Assembly (NCBI RefSeq): GCF_001857945.1
Contig: NZ_CP017770.1
Span: forward strand, 4,030,001 to 4,094,000
Source of the DNA: Paenibacillus crassostreae
GTDB taxonomy: Bacteria > Bacillota > Bacilli > Paenibacillales > Paenibacillaceae
Reading direction: 5' to 3'
DNA: 64,000 nt
Below the pieces are notes generated by a model that saw only the letters and a program-made list of their open reading frames with translations, was not told where the DNA came from and searched no databases. Numbering within the stretch: the stretch's first letter is position 1; each line of letters begins with the position of its first letter. The position numbers and the translations under genes are program-made. Positions 7,561-17,526 of the stretch are shown here, in pieces.

Positions 7561-9984
7561 ATGAATGCAGTTTACTCTCTTTGCCTAGCGAATATAAGAA
7601 AGAAAAAGTTACATAATGGGTTAATTGCCTTACTCATACTCTTATCAACATTATTACTTGCTACATCGGTTACTGTTATTTTAAATACAACAAATTTATT
7701 TACTGATATGCACAATAAAACACATGGTCCTCATGAGATGTTGTCCTTAGGAGACGAACTACACGACCCGCAAAAAGTACATCAATGGTGGAATGAACAA
7801 GCAGAGGTTACAATAACAGAATTGATCCCATTTAGAACATTAGCCGGAATCAAGAATCAAGAGCAAAAGCATTCTGCAAAACTTTCAAGTCTAACTTTAT
7901 ATATGATGGATACGCCAACGCGTCCTTATGCAGTGGATGAGCTGATATTTGCACAAGGGAATGAGGGGTTAGTGCCAGAGAAGGGGACGATATGGATTCC
8001 CTCTGCCATTGCCTATTTATATGAAATATCAGTAGGAGATACACTTGGATTTACTACAGGTGAAGAGAAGTTTGAATTGAAAGTATCCGCTATTATTGTG
8101 GATATTCCTTATGGAGGACCCTTCCCCTCAGGTGCACGAATATGGATGAACCATCAGGATTACACTGAACAACTTCAGGCCATGCAGGGAAAAGATCAGT
8201 ACATGATAGGACTTAGATTCGATGATTACAGTCAGAGTTCAAGCTATTGGGAACAATTTGAGCAAGACATGGGCACTCCTTATCTTGAATCAAAAATGAA
8301 TTTTGGGGAAATGACTGCCTTTTATCTTATTATGAATAAAATCATTGGATTTATTATGGTTTTTCTAGGTGTCGTGATGATGCTTGTGGCTTTATTTACG
8401 ATTGGATTTACGATTTCAGATGATATTTTATCTAATTATAAAACGATTGGAGTAATCAAAGCACTAGGGTTATCCTCAAGAAGAATGATTGGCATTTATA
8501 TATCACAATATGCATTGCTGGCAATGATTTCGATTATTCCCGGATTAATAGTTAGTCATTGGATATCGAAAGTAATCGTAGAAAGTACATTATCGTCTTT
8601 GAAGACAGGAACCAGTCAAACTAGTCTGGAAGGGGATCTAATAGCCGTTGTTGTTGGTATATTTGTATTTATTCTCGTCATAATGTGTGTGTTGTTCTAT
8701 TCCAACAAAGCGCGAATTGTAAAGCCAATGCAAGCGATACGATATGGCATGTCTGAAAGTGACAATAGCACAATGACTAAACGATTCATGGGTAAAGAAA
8801 ATCATGGAATTTCTTTTGAAAGAACACCACTTCTTCTCGTTATTGGGATAAGAAATATATTGAAGAATAGGAAGGCTTCCCTTCTGATGATACTTCTAGC
8901 CATCATTATGTCAGCTGTACTTGTGCTTGGGTTCGTTCTATTATATAGCATCAGCTCCATAAAGCAGACATCTCCATTATGGGGATATGATTCATCAGAC
9001 ATTGCATTAAATGTAGTTAACAAATCAGTTTTCTCCCGGGCAGAGGTTGATCAAGAGTTATTGTCGGACCCGAGAATTAAAAATATCGGTTGGATGGGGT
9101 ATATTAATGGAATTCTCTCCTCAGAAAAGAGCCTAAACTCTGATCGATCATCTGCGCAACCTATTAATCTTAATCTATTTGTGATGGAAGGAAGTTATGA
9201 TGAGACGGGATACACTACATTAAGAGGAATGAATCCCCGAAATAAAAATGAAATTGCGATAGGAATTAAGGTAGCTGAACATTTGGATAAAGAGGTCGGG
9301 GATGTTGTTGAAGCTTATATCGAAGGGTATAAACACAAGCTTGTGATTACTGGGATCTACCAATCCATTGCTAATCAGTCTATTTCAGCAAGAGTTACAG
9401 TGGATGTAGTGAGAGTGAATCATCTTGATTATAATAATTTCGAGTTGGCCTTTATTAATTTGCAAGATCATCGAGATTCTGATCGTCTAATAAATGAAAT
9501 GAATGTGAAATATAAGGACTCCGCATCAGCTGTATCGATGGATACATTATTAGATGCCACATTTAAACAAGCTGTTGCCTCTTTAATTCTGCCCATGACG
9601 ATCATGGGACTATTATTCACTGGGGTCACCATGATCATCATATACAGTATTAGTCGTATTAACATTAGAAAAGAAAGCAAAACTTACGGTATATATAAAT
9701 CCATAGGACTGACCTCAACTAAAATTAGATGGTCAGTAACGTTAGGGATTGTATTTCTTTCTACGATCGGATCTGCAGTAGGCATATTTATAGGAGTGTA
9801 TTTTCTACCGATGATTCTTGGTAGTATACTCTCTGATTACGGTATTGCTAAATTACCTTTAATTCTGCATTGGGGAGGGATCATTGGTTTGGCTTGTGTG
9901 ACTGTTATATCAGCAGGGATTGGATCTTGGGCTTCCTCAAGAGTTGTGGCTAGAACATCTCCACAGATCCTGGTGGTTGATTAA
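7561..9984 (+). CDS. FtsX-family ABC transporter permease, 807 aa
   Basis: A large permease with an N-terminal membrane helix, a long extracellular domain (about residues 45-255), a first FtsX core of three helices (about 260-385), a second helix plus extracellular loop (about 425-660) and a final three-helix FtsX core (about 670-790). This is the duplicated FtsX layout of stand-alone export or mechanotransmission permeases. It is encoded right behind its ATPase and downstream of a two-component system, a common arrangement for envelope-stress and peptide-antibiotic resistance modules. The substrate cannot be read from the sequence. Confidence 0.9.
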   Translation: MNAVYSLCLANIRKKKLHNGLIALLILLSTLLLATSVTVILNTTNLFTDMHNKTHGPHEMLSLGDELHDPQKVHQWWNEQAEVTITELIPFRTLAGIKNQEQKHSAKLSSLTLYMMDTPTRPYAVDELIFAQGNEGLVPEKGTIWIPSAIAYLYEISVGDTLGFTTGEEKFELKVSAIIVDIPYGGPFPSGARIWMNHQDYTEQLQAMQGKDQYMIGLRFDDYSQSSSYWEQFEQDMGTPYLESKMNFGEMTAFYLIMNKIIGFIMVFLGVVMMLVALFTIGFTISDDILSNYKTIGVIKALGLSSRRMIGIYISQYALLAMISIIPGLIVSHWISKVIVESTLSSLKTGTSQTSLEGDLIAVVVGIFVFILVIMCVLFYSNKARIVKPMQAIRYGMSESDNSTMTKRFMGKENHGISFERTPLLLVIGIRNILKNRKASLLMILLAIIMSAVLVLGFVLLYSISSIKQTSPLWGYDSSDIALNVVNKSVFSRAEVDQELLSDPRIKNIGWMGYINGILSSEKSLNSDRSSAQPINLNLFVMEGSYDETGYTTLRGMNPRNKNEIAIGIKVAEHLDKEVGDVVEAYIEGYKHKLVITGIYQSIANQSISARVTVDVVRVNHLDYNNFELAFINLQDHRDSDRLINEMNVKYKDSASAVSMDTLLDATFKQAVASLILPMTIMGLLFTGVTMIIIYSISRINIRKESKTYGIYKSIGLTSTKIRWSVTLGIVFLSTIGSAVGIFIGVYFLPMILGSILSDYGIAKLPLILHWGGIIGLACVTVISAGIGSWASSRVVARTSPQILVVD

Positions 9985-10005
9985 TAACGCTAGGAAGATT
10001 TTCAC

Positions 10006-10713
10006 CTAAGATACCGTCAAATAACTGATGATGCCTGCCACAATGGCTTCTGCTATGGCTAGTTGTTTGCGTGAGTTACAGAGCATGGCCCGATCTTCAG
10101 CGTTGCTTAGAAACCCCATCTCTACAATAACAGCGGGATCTTGTACATAATTGAGAATATAATAAGGTCTACCGTATACAGGTTGCTGATGAGTGTCATA
10201 CAGTGGATTCATCTGCTGTTGAATGATATTGGCTAGAAGAAAACTACGCCCCTCGTTCTGGTGTAATACTAATGGTCCTCTTTTATTGGATCGTTGTCCC
10301 CAATTCACATGCAGGCTGACAACGATTTGGGTGGGAATGGAGCGACTAAGTTCTTTACGTTGAGCTAAATCACGAAGATGGCGAGATGAATTGTTCAACC
10401 AGTGATTGTCATCGCTAAGGGCGTAATCTCCAGAACGATTTAAGATTGCGTCATATCCTTTGCTTCGCAGAAGCATAAATACCTTTTTGGCAATAATGAG
10501 ATTAAGATCCTTTTCAACGATATTTTGAAATGTTGTCCCTCCATCAATCCCACCATGACCTGCATCAATGAGTATGATTTCTTGGGGGAAAGCTTGATGA
10601 ACTGGATCTCCCGAGACAGCGTAGGAGTTGTCTGAAATGGATATGGAACTAATCAGTATTATAGATGCAACAATAACGGATAATAAACATTTTTTAGGTG
10701 ATATATTAATCAT
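10006..10713 (-). CDS. cwlD: N-acetylmuramoyl-L-alanine amidase, CwlD type
   Basis: A 235-residue Amidase_3 protein with an N-terminal membrane/signal segment (about 8-28). The zinc-site motifs are present: IDAGHGGIDGG (near 50), Glu in NIVEKDLNL, His in VVSLHVNWG (near 138) and catalytic Glu in VEMGFLSN (near 200). Size and single-domain form match CwlD, which cleaves the stem peptide from muramic acid to make muramic-delta-lactam in the spore cortex. It is convergent with the exporter gene. The cwlD assignment over other small Amidase_3 proteins is by length and motif only. Confidence 0.8.
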   Translation of the reverse strand: MINISPKKCLLSVIVASIILISSISISDNSYAVSGDPVHQAFPQEIILIDAGHGGIDGGTTFQNIVEKDLNLIIAKKVFMLLRSKGYDAILNRSGDYALSDDNHWLNNSSRHLRDLAQRKELSRSIPTQIVVSLHVNWGQRSNKRGPLVLHQNEGRSFLLANIIQQQMNPLYDTHQQPVYGRPYYILNYVQDPAVIVEMGFLSNAEDRAMLCNSRKQLAIAEAIVAGIISYLTVS

Positions 10714-10916
10714 CGATTAGGAGTGCCTCCCTTATTGATGTATGGCCAAGTCTCTGAATGTTATAATGTACAAATTTCGGAATAAAATTCAGAGGGTATA
10801 TGGATATGTATTTCGTGGAAGATCAAAATTTATTTTTGTAAAAGTGGTAACCTTTTCCTTGCATTCACGTAGTACCTCCTATAGCGAAACATTTGTTTAG
10901 AAGGGGAGAGATGTCA

Positions 10917-11975
10917 TTGAGTTTCATGAATGAAGATCAGAATGGAAGTCAGAGTAACAAGGGTGGACCGAAGATGCCTGATTTTAAGCCAGGGACAGTG
11001 AAAAAGTGGGTTATAGGCATTGCAGTTGCAATTATAGTTATATTCATAGGGTCAACGTCTTTTTATACGGTTCAGGAGCAAGAGCGTGCTGCTGTGCTCA
11101 CATTTGGTAAGTATACGAATGAGACCTCAGCAGGGTTGCATTTCAAATGGCCGTATCCCATTCAACAAGTAATAATGGTTCCTGCCGAGCTAACACAAAG
11201 GATTCATATAGGATACCGTCTGCAAGGGGATGAATCTATTCCTGTTGATGAAGAAGCGATGATGATTACAGGGGATGAGAATATTGTATCGGCTGACGCC
11301 GTTGTTCAATGGAAAATAAGTAATATTCGCGATTATTTATTCAATATTGATGATCCAGAGCAATTTCTGCGTAATGCCGCAAGTTCTTCGATCCGTGCCG
11401 TTATTGGTTCAGAGAAATTAGATTATGCGATTACAGATGGTAAGACGGTCATTCAAGATAAGGTAAGAGTGAAACTGTTGGAGCTACAGACCAAATATAA
11501 TACTGGCATCCAAATTATAGATATTAAATTCCAAGATATTGAACCACCTAGCGGTCAAGTTGCCGAGGCATTCCGTGAAGTAACGAATGCACGTGAAGAG
11601 AAGAATACCAAAATTAACAATGCAGTGAAATATGAGAATGATCTAATTCCGAAGGCGCGAGGCGAGGCGCAAGCCTTTCTTGAGAACGCTGAGGGTGAGA
11701 AGAAGTCACGGATATTGAATGCACAAGGCGACGTGGCTCAATTTAATGCGATATATACGGAGTATAAGAATAATCCTAATGTCACAGAAAGTCGGTTAAT
11801 TCTTGAGACATTAGAGAAAATATTGCCTAACGCCCAGATTTTCATAACAAATACTAACAGTGATACCGTAAATTACTTACCACTAAATGAGCTATTGCGT
11901 AGCGGTTCGAATGATTCAACGACTTCAACCCAGACACCTGCTACAACAGCACCAGAAGGAGGCGCTGTACAATGA
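10917..11975 (+). CDS. hflK: FtsH protease modulator HflK (SPFH domain)
   Basis: Membrane-anchored SPFH/band-7 protein that pairs with HflC to form a large cage around FtsH. It has one membrane helix (about 30-50), the SPFH core starting at FYTVQEQERAAVLTFGKY, then an Ala/Glu-rich coiled coil and a Ser/Thr/Pro-rich tail. The TTG at 10917 is preferred because AAGGGGAG lies 8 bases upstream; the ATG at 10911 is too close to it (spacing 2) and the TTG at 10893 precedes it. Start choice is uncertain by a few residues. The stop overlaps the hflC start as ATGA. Confidence 0.9.
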   Translation: MSFMNEDQNGSQSNKGGPKMPDFKPGTVKKWVIGIAVAIIVIFIGSTSFYTVQEQERAAVLTFGKYTNETSAGLHFKWPYPIQQVIMVPAELTQRIHIGYRLQGDESIPVDEEAMMITGDENIVSADAVVQWKISNIRDYLFNIDDPEQFLRNAASSSIRAVIGSEKLDYAITDGKTVIQDKVRVKLLELQTKYNTGIQIIDIKFQDIEPPSGQVAEAFREVTNAREEKNTKINNAVKYENDLIPKARGEAQAFLENAEGEKKSRILNAQGDVAQFNAIYTEYKNNPNVTESRLILETLEKILPNAQIFITNTNSDTVNYLPLNELLRSGSNDSTTSTQTPATTAPEGGAVQ

Positions 11976-12838
11976 ACAAGAACAAATGGATAGCACTTAT
12001 ATCAGTTGTACTTATTGTGATTCTAGCATCGGGTTCGATGTATATTGTTAAGGAAGGTGAGTACAAGGTTGTTCTCAGATTCGGTGAAGCGATGAGAGCT
12101 GTGCCAGAACCAGGATTAAAGCTAAAAATTCCGTTTATTGAGAATGTTTCGACACTCCCTAAATACCAGATGACATATGATAGTTCGCCTACCACGATAC
12201 TAACCAAAGATCAAAAACCTATTGTTGTAGATAATTACACCGTATGGCGTATTACGAACGCATCACAATTTCTTAGAACTGTCCAATCTGTGAGCGGTGG
12301 TGTTCAGCGAATTGATGAAGCGGTATATAACTCTGTTCGTCGTAAATTATCAGAAGTGAATTATGAGAATATTATCAGTGAGAACACGGAACGTGGTAAT
12401 ATCAACGATGAGATTACGAAGGATGTTATTGATGCTTTAACAAGAGACAACTATGGAATAGAAGTCATTGATGTACGGATCAAGCGTACTGATTTGCCTG
12501 AGGAGAATAAACAAAGCGTGTACAATCGGATGATCTCTGACCGTCAATCGATTGCTGCTCGTTATTTGTCTGAAGGTGATGAGGAATCACGTAAGATCAC
12601 CTCGAAAGCGGATCGTACATCGACAGAGCTCCTTGCTCAAGCAGAAGCCGATGCTAAGAAGATTATTGCAGAGGGTGAAGGAGAAGCAGCAAGAATCTAT
12701 AATACAGCTTATAGTAAGGATCCACAATTCTATAGCTTCTATCGGACACTTGAGAGTTATGTGACGACACTTCAGAATGAACCCGTCATCATGTTACCTA
12801 TAGATTCACCTTATGCCAGTATCTTGCTAGGTAAGTAA
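11972..12838 (+). CDS. hflC: FtsH protease modulator HflC (SPFH domain)
   Basis: A 288-residue partner of HflK with an N-terminal membrane anchor (about residues 5-25) and an SPFH domain opening YIVKEGEYKVVLRFGEA. A helical segment rich in AEADAKKIIAEGEGEA follows (about 215-240), then the conserved hydrophobic tail. It is translationally coupled to hflK by a 4-base overlap, and a terminator follows. In the membrane the pair regulates FtsH proteolysis. Confidence 0.92.
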   Translation: MNKNKWIALISVVLIVILASGSMYIVKEGEYKVVLRFGEAMRAVPEPGLKLKIPFIENVSTLPKYQMTYDSSPTTILTKDQKPIVVDNYTVWRITNASQFLRTVQSVSGGVQRIDEAVYNSVRRKLSEVNYENIISENTERGNINDEITKDVIDALTRDNYGIEVIDVRIKRTDLPEENKQSVYNRMISDRQSIAARYLSEGDEESRKITSKADRTSTELLAQAEADAKKIIAEGEGEAARIYNTAYSKDPQFYSFYRTLESYVTTLQNEPVIMLPIDSPYASILLGK

Positions 12839-12846
12839 TCAAATTG

Positions 12847-12889
12847 AAACGCGTTCTTCCGTTATTTCGGAGAGGACGCGTTTATTTTT
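12847..12889 (+). terminator. Terminator of the hflKC operon
   Basis: AAACGCGT pairs with ACGCGTTT, extended by a partly paired TCTTCCG/CGGAGAGG inner stem, followed by a T-rich tail. Confidence 0.8.
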
Positions 12890-12961
12890 CATGTCAATTG
12901 TACAAGCTAGATATAGAACTCTAACTGATCCAAAATTAACAATGAGTAGGGGGCAATTGTT

Positions 12962-13180
12962 ATGGGCGATGAGTTGAAATTAGTGAAATATATTACTGAG
13001 CAAGTTGTAACTTACATGGAGACTCCGAAAGATGAGCGTCGAACATCCGTGAGAGAGCCCTGGGCTACGAAATGGTTCGGCATGATTCCACTCAGTTTAA
13101 CATTGTGGAGAAGAAATAGACTCACCTCACCAGTAGAGCCCACACAAGAATCGGTGGAATTTACAGAAATTATAGAATAG
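12962..13180 (+). CDS. yqzE: YqzE-family small protein
   Basis: A 72-residue protein whose first half (VKYITEQVVTYMETPKDER) and following WFGMIPLSL segment match the layout of Bacillus YqzE, a small protein of unknown function encoded near the comG competence operon. Here it sits between hflC and an unrelated gene, so context does not support a competence role. The start ATG follows GGGGGC. The C-terminal 20 residues look unstructured. Confidence 0.6.
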   Translation: MGDELKLVKYITEQVVTYMETPKDERRTSVREPWATKWFGMIPLSLTLWRRNRLTSPVEPTQESVEFTEIIE

Positions 13181-13188
13181 TAAAGAAG

Positions 13189-13250
13189 ATATCGAAAAAG
13201 GACACACCTTCAGCCAATACACTTGGCTTAGATGTGCCCTTTTTCGATAT
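13189..13250. terminator. Bidirectional terminator
   Basis: ATATCGAAAAAGG...CACA pairs with TGTG...CCTTTTTCGATAT between two convergent genes; A-runs and T-runs on both sides let it serve either strand. Confidence 0.8.
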
Positions 13251-13262
13251 GGAATGATTCAC

Positions 13263-14303
13263 TCATTGTTGTTTTGGAAAAGCGCGGAATTCACCTTTAT
13301 CCCTTAATATGGAGAGAGGAAGATAACGTTGTCCAGTTAGGCCTGTCCCAGCATAAATAGTCAATTGCGAAGGGTTCTTCTTAGCAGAAGTCCATTGCTG
13401 AAATCCTGATATGGCAAAAGGTCCTCCAATATCATCATTACGATTAGGTGATGTAAAGATTAAGTTGTTATTTTTCTCGAGATAATTGACGACATCAAGA
13501 TCTGTCTTTAATGATAATCGAGGTTCAATAATCCAATTCATATTGAGCAAGGGATCTGTTTCTCCATGGAAGGAGATAGCCAAGCTAGATGTGTAAGTTG
13601 GCTCCTTACTAGAGAACTGAACTGCATTAAATTTAGTGTCCAGATTCAAATCCTGGAAGTGGGCATTATCCCAAGGAAGGATGTCCAACGTAAGTGCGTT
13701 AAGATAGATGGACTCTTGCCCTCCAAGTGTGATTTTCCAAATAGGAAGAAGGGGAGTATAAAGCGGTTCCACTTTACTAGGATATGCTATTTCAGATGAT
13801 AATGAGATAAGGTCAGACTGCTCTAATGTCTGAAACAGAGCAGATAAATGATAAGGAACACTGGATTGGTCCCCATATTCGCTGAGTATATATTCATTAG
13901 AATGATTATCTTTAGCTGTAAAGATAAGATAACCAAGTTCTTGTTGATCCGTGGATAAAGTAACTAACCAGCTATGTGTACCCGGTCCTAATGGGAAATA
14001 AGCAAGCTGAGACTTCTCCCATGAAGTAAATGAAGGTTGAGCTGATAGTTGCTTAACAGTTGATTCAGCAATGGACTGCAAGGAAGCAGGAGCAGGTGGT
14101 GTTTTTTGACCTATTGCCAGAGCCCATTCCTTAGGGTCATTAGGAGGTTGTTTTGATATTCTATCCATCACAATGGATTCTTTCGTTGATGATATCGTGT
14201 TAGTAGCAGCTGCAATAGTTGGAGTGGCTGATAGCAACAATTGTATACTGATCAGAACGAACATGAACTTGGAGGCTGAACTAGAATAGTTCATACAATC
14301 CAC
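13263..14303 (-). CDS. Secreted hypothetical protein, 346 aa
   Basis: Has a hydrophobic N-terminal signal segment (about residues 10-32, ending ...TPTIAAA) consistent with Sec export. The mature part is about 310 residues with no recognised domain. It contains Ser/Thr-rich and beta-type stretches, and no lipobox or anchoring motif is visible. It is monocistronic and convergent with yqzE. The upstream region contains the second copy of the dispersed repeat. Function unknown. Confidence 0.65.
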   Translation of the reverse strand: MDCMNYSSSASKFMFVLISIQLLLSATPTIAAATNTISSTKESIVMDRISKQPPNDPKEWALAIGQKTPPAPASLQSIAESTVKQLSAQPSFTSWEKSQLAYFPLGPGTHSWLVTLSTDQQELGYLIFTAKDNHSNEYILSEYGDQSSVPYHLSALFQTLEQSDLISLSSEIAYPSKVEPLYTPLLPIWKITLGGQESIYLNALTLDILPWDNAHFQDLNLDTKFNAVQFSSKEPTYTSSLAISFHGETDPLLNMNWIIEPRLSLKTDLDVVNYLEKNNNLIFTSPNRNDDIGGPFAISGFQQWTSAKKNPSQLTIYAGTGLTGQRYLPLSILRDKGEFRAFPKQQ

Positions 14304-14337
14304 CTTTCTATATAGAAGATCTTCAAATATTTATAAA

Positions 14338-14440
14338 AATATAAGAAAGTATAATTTTTACGCTATACTTTATATCTTATATTTCTCGCTTAAACACTTA
14401 CCGTCCTTATAAGGACGCCGAAGGCGTTTATGCTTGTATG
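14338..14440. repeat. Dispersed palindromic repeat, copy 2
   Basis: Partner of 3906-4012. It opens with the hairpin ATAAGAAAGTATA.../...TATACTTTATATCTTATAT. A perfect 16-base palindrome CGTCCTTATAAGGACG follows (14402-14417), then CGCCGAAGGCG and GCTTGTATG. It is intergenic. Confidence 0.6.
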
Positions 14441-14565
14441 CATTTATTGGTAACATATTACAGTATAACGGACAAACATTAAAAAGGGTGTTATAACCTG
14501 TCCGTGGTTGAAGGAATGAGGGGGTCTAATTTTGCCCTCTTTTAGCGATGATGGTCATACTATCT

Positions 14566-15507
14566 CTATTGAGCCGGTCTTAGATGAAATAGACCGCAAG
14601 TTATGGCGGATAACTTCACTTTGGGCGCGTACTGCCATGTCATTTCGCTTCTTCTGGCCTCATATTGCTCACGAATATGGTTATTCTTCTCTTCATCTGG
14701 ATCATTCATCATATGTTCGTAATAAGTATCTATAATTGAGAGCTCTTCCTTTAACCGATCTTGTGCTTGATCTGCCCATTCATAGTCGAGTTCTTTGAGC
14801 ATTGAAATTAGATTGGATTGCAGGCGTTCCGCAGCTATTGTTAATGACATCTCTGCAGGATTAATGTGGACATTCTCAGGGAGTCTTGGACTTAAATTTA
14901 TACCTGCTAATTGTTGTCGGAAATCTGTCGTTATGATGCCGCTTACCAAAGAGATCCCCATGAAATAGAGTTGTTCCTTCTTCACATCACAGGTCATTTC
15001 GACTTTGAAACAGACTGCTAACCAGGGTTCATAGGCAGCTGAGAATAATGCTCGTCGTTGTAAACTTCCCGGTTGTTCAAATAAATAGACTGATGAACCT
15101 TCTCGTCTGGCAGCCTCCCAAATTTGCAGAAGTCTTTGACTGCCATAAGTAACATCTTCACGTTGTATGCGCCCTGGGCCCATACGTGGCAGTGTAGGTG
15201 TCACTCCGAAAAAGCGAGTAAGAATACTCTCTTGTGGGAGTCCATTACTATTACTGATAGGAGATGGTATAACGTCAGGTACAGAGTAATGATCTGGATC
15301 AAATACGAATGTATAGGACAAAGTCTCTGGATTGACGCCCGTCCGTTCAACGAACCCCCAATAATAGGGGCGATTCGTTAACTGTTTATCTGCTTGAGGC
15401 GAAAGCTTCACCGTAACATGATAAGGCGATTTCTCAATGACTTGACAATCGGTCGCCTCCAAATAAGTCATCATATGCTGTTGCACTTGATCAGGAGACA
15501 TACTCAT
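14566..15507 (-). CDS. yqhG: YqhG-family protein
   Basis: A 313-residue soluble protein that starts one base after the yqhH stop codon, so the two are translationally coupled. In Bacillus the same order (SNF2 helicase yqhH, then yqhG) is conserved, and the size and N-terminal layout agree. No enzymatic motif is visible. The C-terminal third is helical and charged (AQDRLKEELSIIDTYYEH). Its biochemical role is unknown; genetic association with the helicase is the only clue. Confidence 0.8.
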   Translation of the reverse strand: MSMSPDQVQQHMMTYLEATDCQVIEKSPYHVTVKLSPQADKQLTNRPYYWGFVERTGVNPETLSYTFVFDPDHYSVPDVIPSPISNSNGLPQESILTRFFGVTPTLPRMGPGRIQREDVTYGSQRLLQIWEAARREGSSVYLFEQPGSLQRRALFSAAYEPWLAVCFKVEMTCDVKKEQLYFMGISLVSGIITTDFRQQLAGINLSPRLPENVHINPAEMSLTIAAERLQSNLISMLKELDYEWADQAQDRLKEELSIIDTYYEHMMNDPDEEKNNHIREQYEARRSEMTWQYAPKVKLSAITCGLFHLRPAQ

Positions 15508-15508
15508 A

Positions 15509-17257
15509 TTAGGCTTCTTCCTCTCTTACGATAATTAAACTCTCATCTTCAACTTGTCTTTTAACTTCATCCAAACTGTGCCCTAGAGAACTTATTTTTT
15601 GTTTTATTTCATCATCTGATTGGGATTCCAACACAATTTTATATAAACTTTTCTCTAAGGATTCTTTCTTCTCAAATCGTTCAAGAATGACATCGAGTCC
15701 ACCAATGACCATCTCAAACATATTAATCTTTTCATGTAACAGGTTTAGAATATGTTCCTCAATCGTTCCCATCGTCGATAAATTATATATTTTCACATCA
15801 TTCTGCTGGCCTAACCGATGGATTCTGCCAATTCGCTGCTCTACACGCATAGGGTTCCATGGTAGATCAAAGTTAATCATATGATGACAAAATTGTAGAT
15901 TGATGCCTTCTCCCCCTGCTTCAGTAGCGATCATGACTTGAGCTCGACCACGGAATAAATCCATCATCCAATCTTTCTTACCACGATTCATTCCTCCGCG
16001 ATAAGGCACACAACTAATTCCATGCGATTGGAAATATTGTAATAGGTATTCTTGTGTCGCACGATATTCTGTAAATACGATCACTTTTTCATTCATATCA
16101 CGGATGAGTTCTATCGTTTTTTCTGCCTTGGTATTGGACTTGATTTCCTTAATCATATAGACGAGATCCCATACTTTAGCGCGTAAAGGAGAGTCCTCTG
16201 GCATTTTTTTAGATAGATTAATTAATGTAATGAATACAGCATCACGACTACTGCACACTTCACGTTGAAGGGTCACTAAAGAGAGCATACTGCTTAGATT
16301 ACCACCAGCTTCTTGAAATTGATCTTTCACATAAGAAGTTACACCATCGTATAACGCTTGTTCATCTGGAGATAGTTGTAGATTCACATTGCGAACCACT
16401 CTTTTGGTGAAAATGGTAGGACCCTCGCCACGACGATTGCGTATCATAACTTTGGATAATTCATCCTTTAACAGATCTTCATTCTTGGCTATACGTTTAT
16501 CCACGACATAATTAGAAGAGAACTCTCCTTGTTTACCAAGTTGTCCTGGTTTCAGTAGCGTGATCAGATTAAAGAGCTCACTAAGATCATTCTGGACAGG
16601 TGTTGCTGTGAGTAGTAGACAATATTTTTTTCTAAGCTTCTGAATGAATTGATAGTTCGATGTTTTTTTATTCTTGAGTTTATGTGCCTCATCAATAATG
16701 AGCATGTCGTATTCTTGATCCAATAAAAGTTCCTTGTGAGGATCTCTCTTGGCAGTATCCATTGATGCTACAACAATATCTGAGCCCCAGGAGTAGGCTT
16801 TCTTCTGAGCAACGGCGGGAATGCCAAATTTACTATTCAACTCGCGCACCCATTGTAGAACCAAGGATGCTGGAACGAGAATGAGTACTTTGGAGACTAG
16901 GCCACGAATGATATATTCTTTAAGAATGAGTCCAGCCTCAATGGTCTTGCCTAAACCTACTTCATCTGCTAAAATAGCTCTCCCAGACATGTTAAATAGT
17001 ACTTTATGTGCTGTGTCGATTTGATGCGGAAGTGGCGTAAGTCCCTGAATATACTTGAGACATTGCAATTCGTCAAAACTTGTGACCAAGCGGGATTCCT
17101 CTCCTTGTACAGCCAATTGGAACAATCGCCAATCCCCCCAAGGACCTCCTTTGTCCATACGATTCTCTAAATCTTCAAGCCAGCTCTTATCAATGATTAG
17201 AGGGACAGGCATATCTTGTGCAGTGGTTATATGAGAGTGAATGGTTGGCGTATCCAT
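15509..17257 (-). CDS. yqhH: SNF2-family ATP-dependent helicase YqhH
   Basis: A two-lobed SF2 helicase/translocase of the RapA/HepA-like SNF2 group. Walker A is LADEVGLGKT, motif Ia LVPASLVLQW, Walker B IIDEAHKLKN, motif III LLLTATPVQND, and motif VI QRIGRIHRLGQ. The ATG at 17257 was chosen over the ATG at 17293 because AAAGGGAGGG precedes it at normal spacing. It probably remodels protein-nucleic-acid complexes, but the family has no firm role in Bacilli. It forms an operon with yqhG. Confidence 0.9.
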   Translation of the reverse strand: MDTPTIHSHITTAQDMPVPLIIDKSWLEDLENRMDKGGPWGDWRLFQLAVQGEESRLVTSFDELQCLKYIQGLTPLPHQIDTAHKVLFNMSGRAILADEVGLGKTIEAGLILKEYIIRGLVSKVLILVPASLVLQWVRELNSKFGIPAVAQKKAYSWGSDIVVASMDTAKRDPHKELLLDQEYDMLIIDEAHKLKNKKTSNYQFIQKLRKKYCLLLTATPVQNDLSELFNLITLLKPGQLGKQGEFSSNYVVDKRIAKNEDLLKDELSKVMIRNRRGEGPTIFTKRVVRNVNLQLSPDEQALYDGVTSYVKDQFQEAGGNLSSMLSLVTLQREVCSSRDAVFITLINLSKKMPEDSPLRAKVWDLVYMIKEIKSNTKAEKTIELIRDMNEKVIVFTEYRATQEYLLQYFQSHGISCVPYRGGMNRGKKDWMMDLFRGRAQVMIATEAGGEGINLQFCHHMINFDLPWNPMRVEQRIGRIHRLGQQNDVKIYNLSTMGTIEEHILNLLHEKINMFEMVIGGLDVILERFEKKESLEKSLYKIVLESQSDDEIKQKISSLGHSLDEVKRQVEDESLIIVREEEA

Positions 17258-17526
17258 GATTGCCCTCCCTTTAGTAGTAGTAATGGATTTCACTGTAAGG
17301 TGTAGTATGCACGAAAGTAATAAAGTTCATAACTATTGTTTTAATTCAAATAATATTTATAAAGCACATCATAGGAACGCTCATGCCTTTTGCTATATCG
17401 ATTTGCGTGATTTTTCAAAGATATTTTCAAAAAAAAAGGTGAAAAAACGAGAATCATTGAGATAAATGGAGGTTGTCCAATATGGAAGAGCTTTCTTGGC
17501 TTAAATTTCAGGAATATAGTATAGAG
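17258..17526. other. Gap between divergent yqhH and nrdJ, no gene supported
   Basis: AT-rich sequence. A 20-codon frame (ATG 17482, GGAGG before it) ends at 17544 inside the nrdJ control region and is not considered a gene. No cobalamin riboswitch motif is recognisable. Confidence 0.5.
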
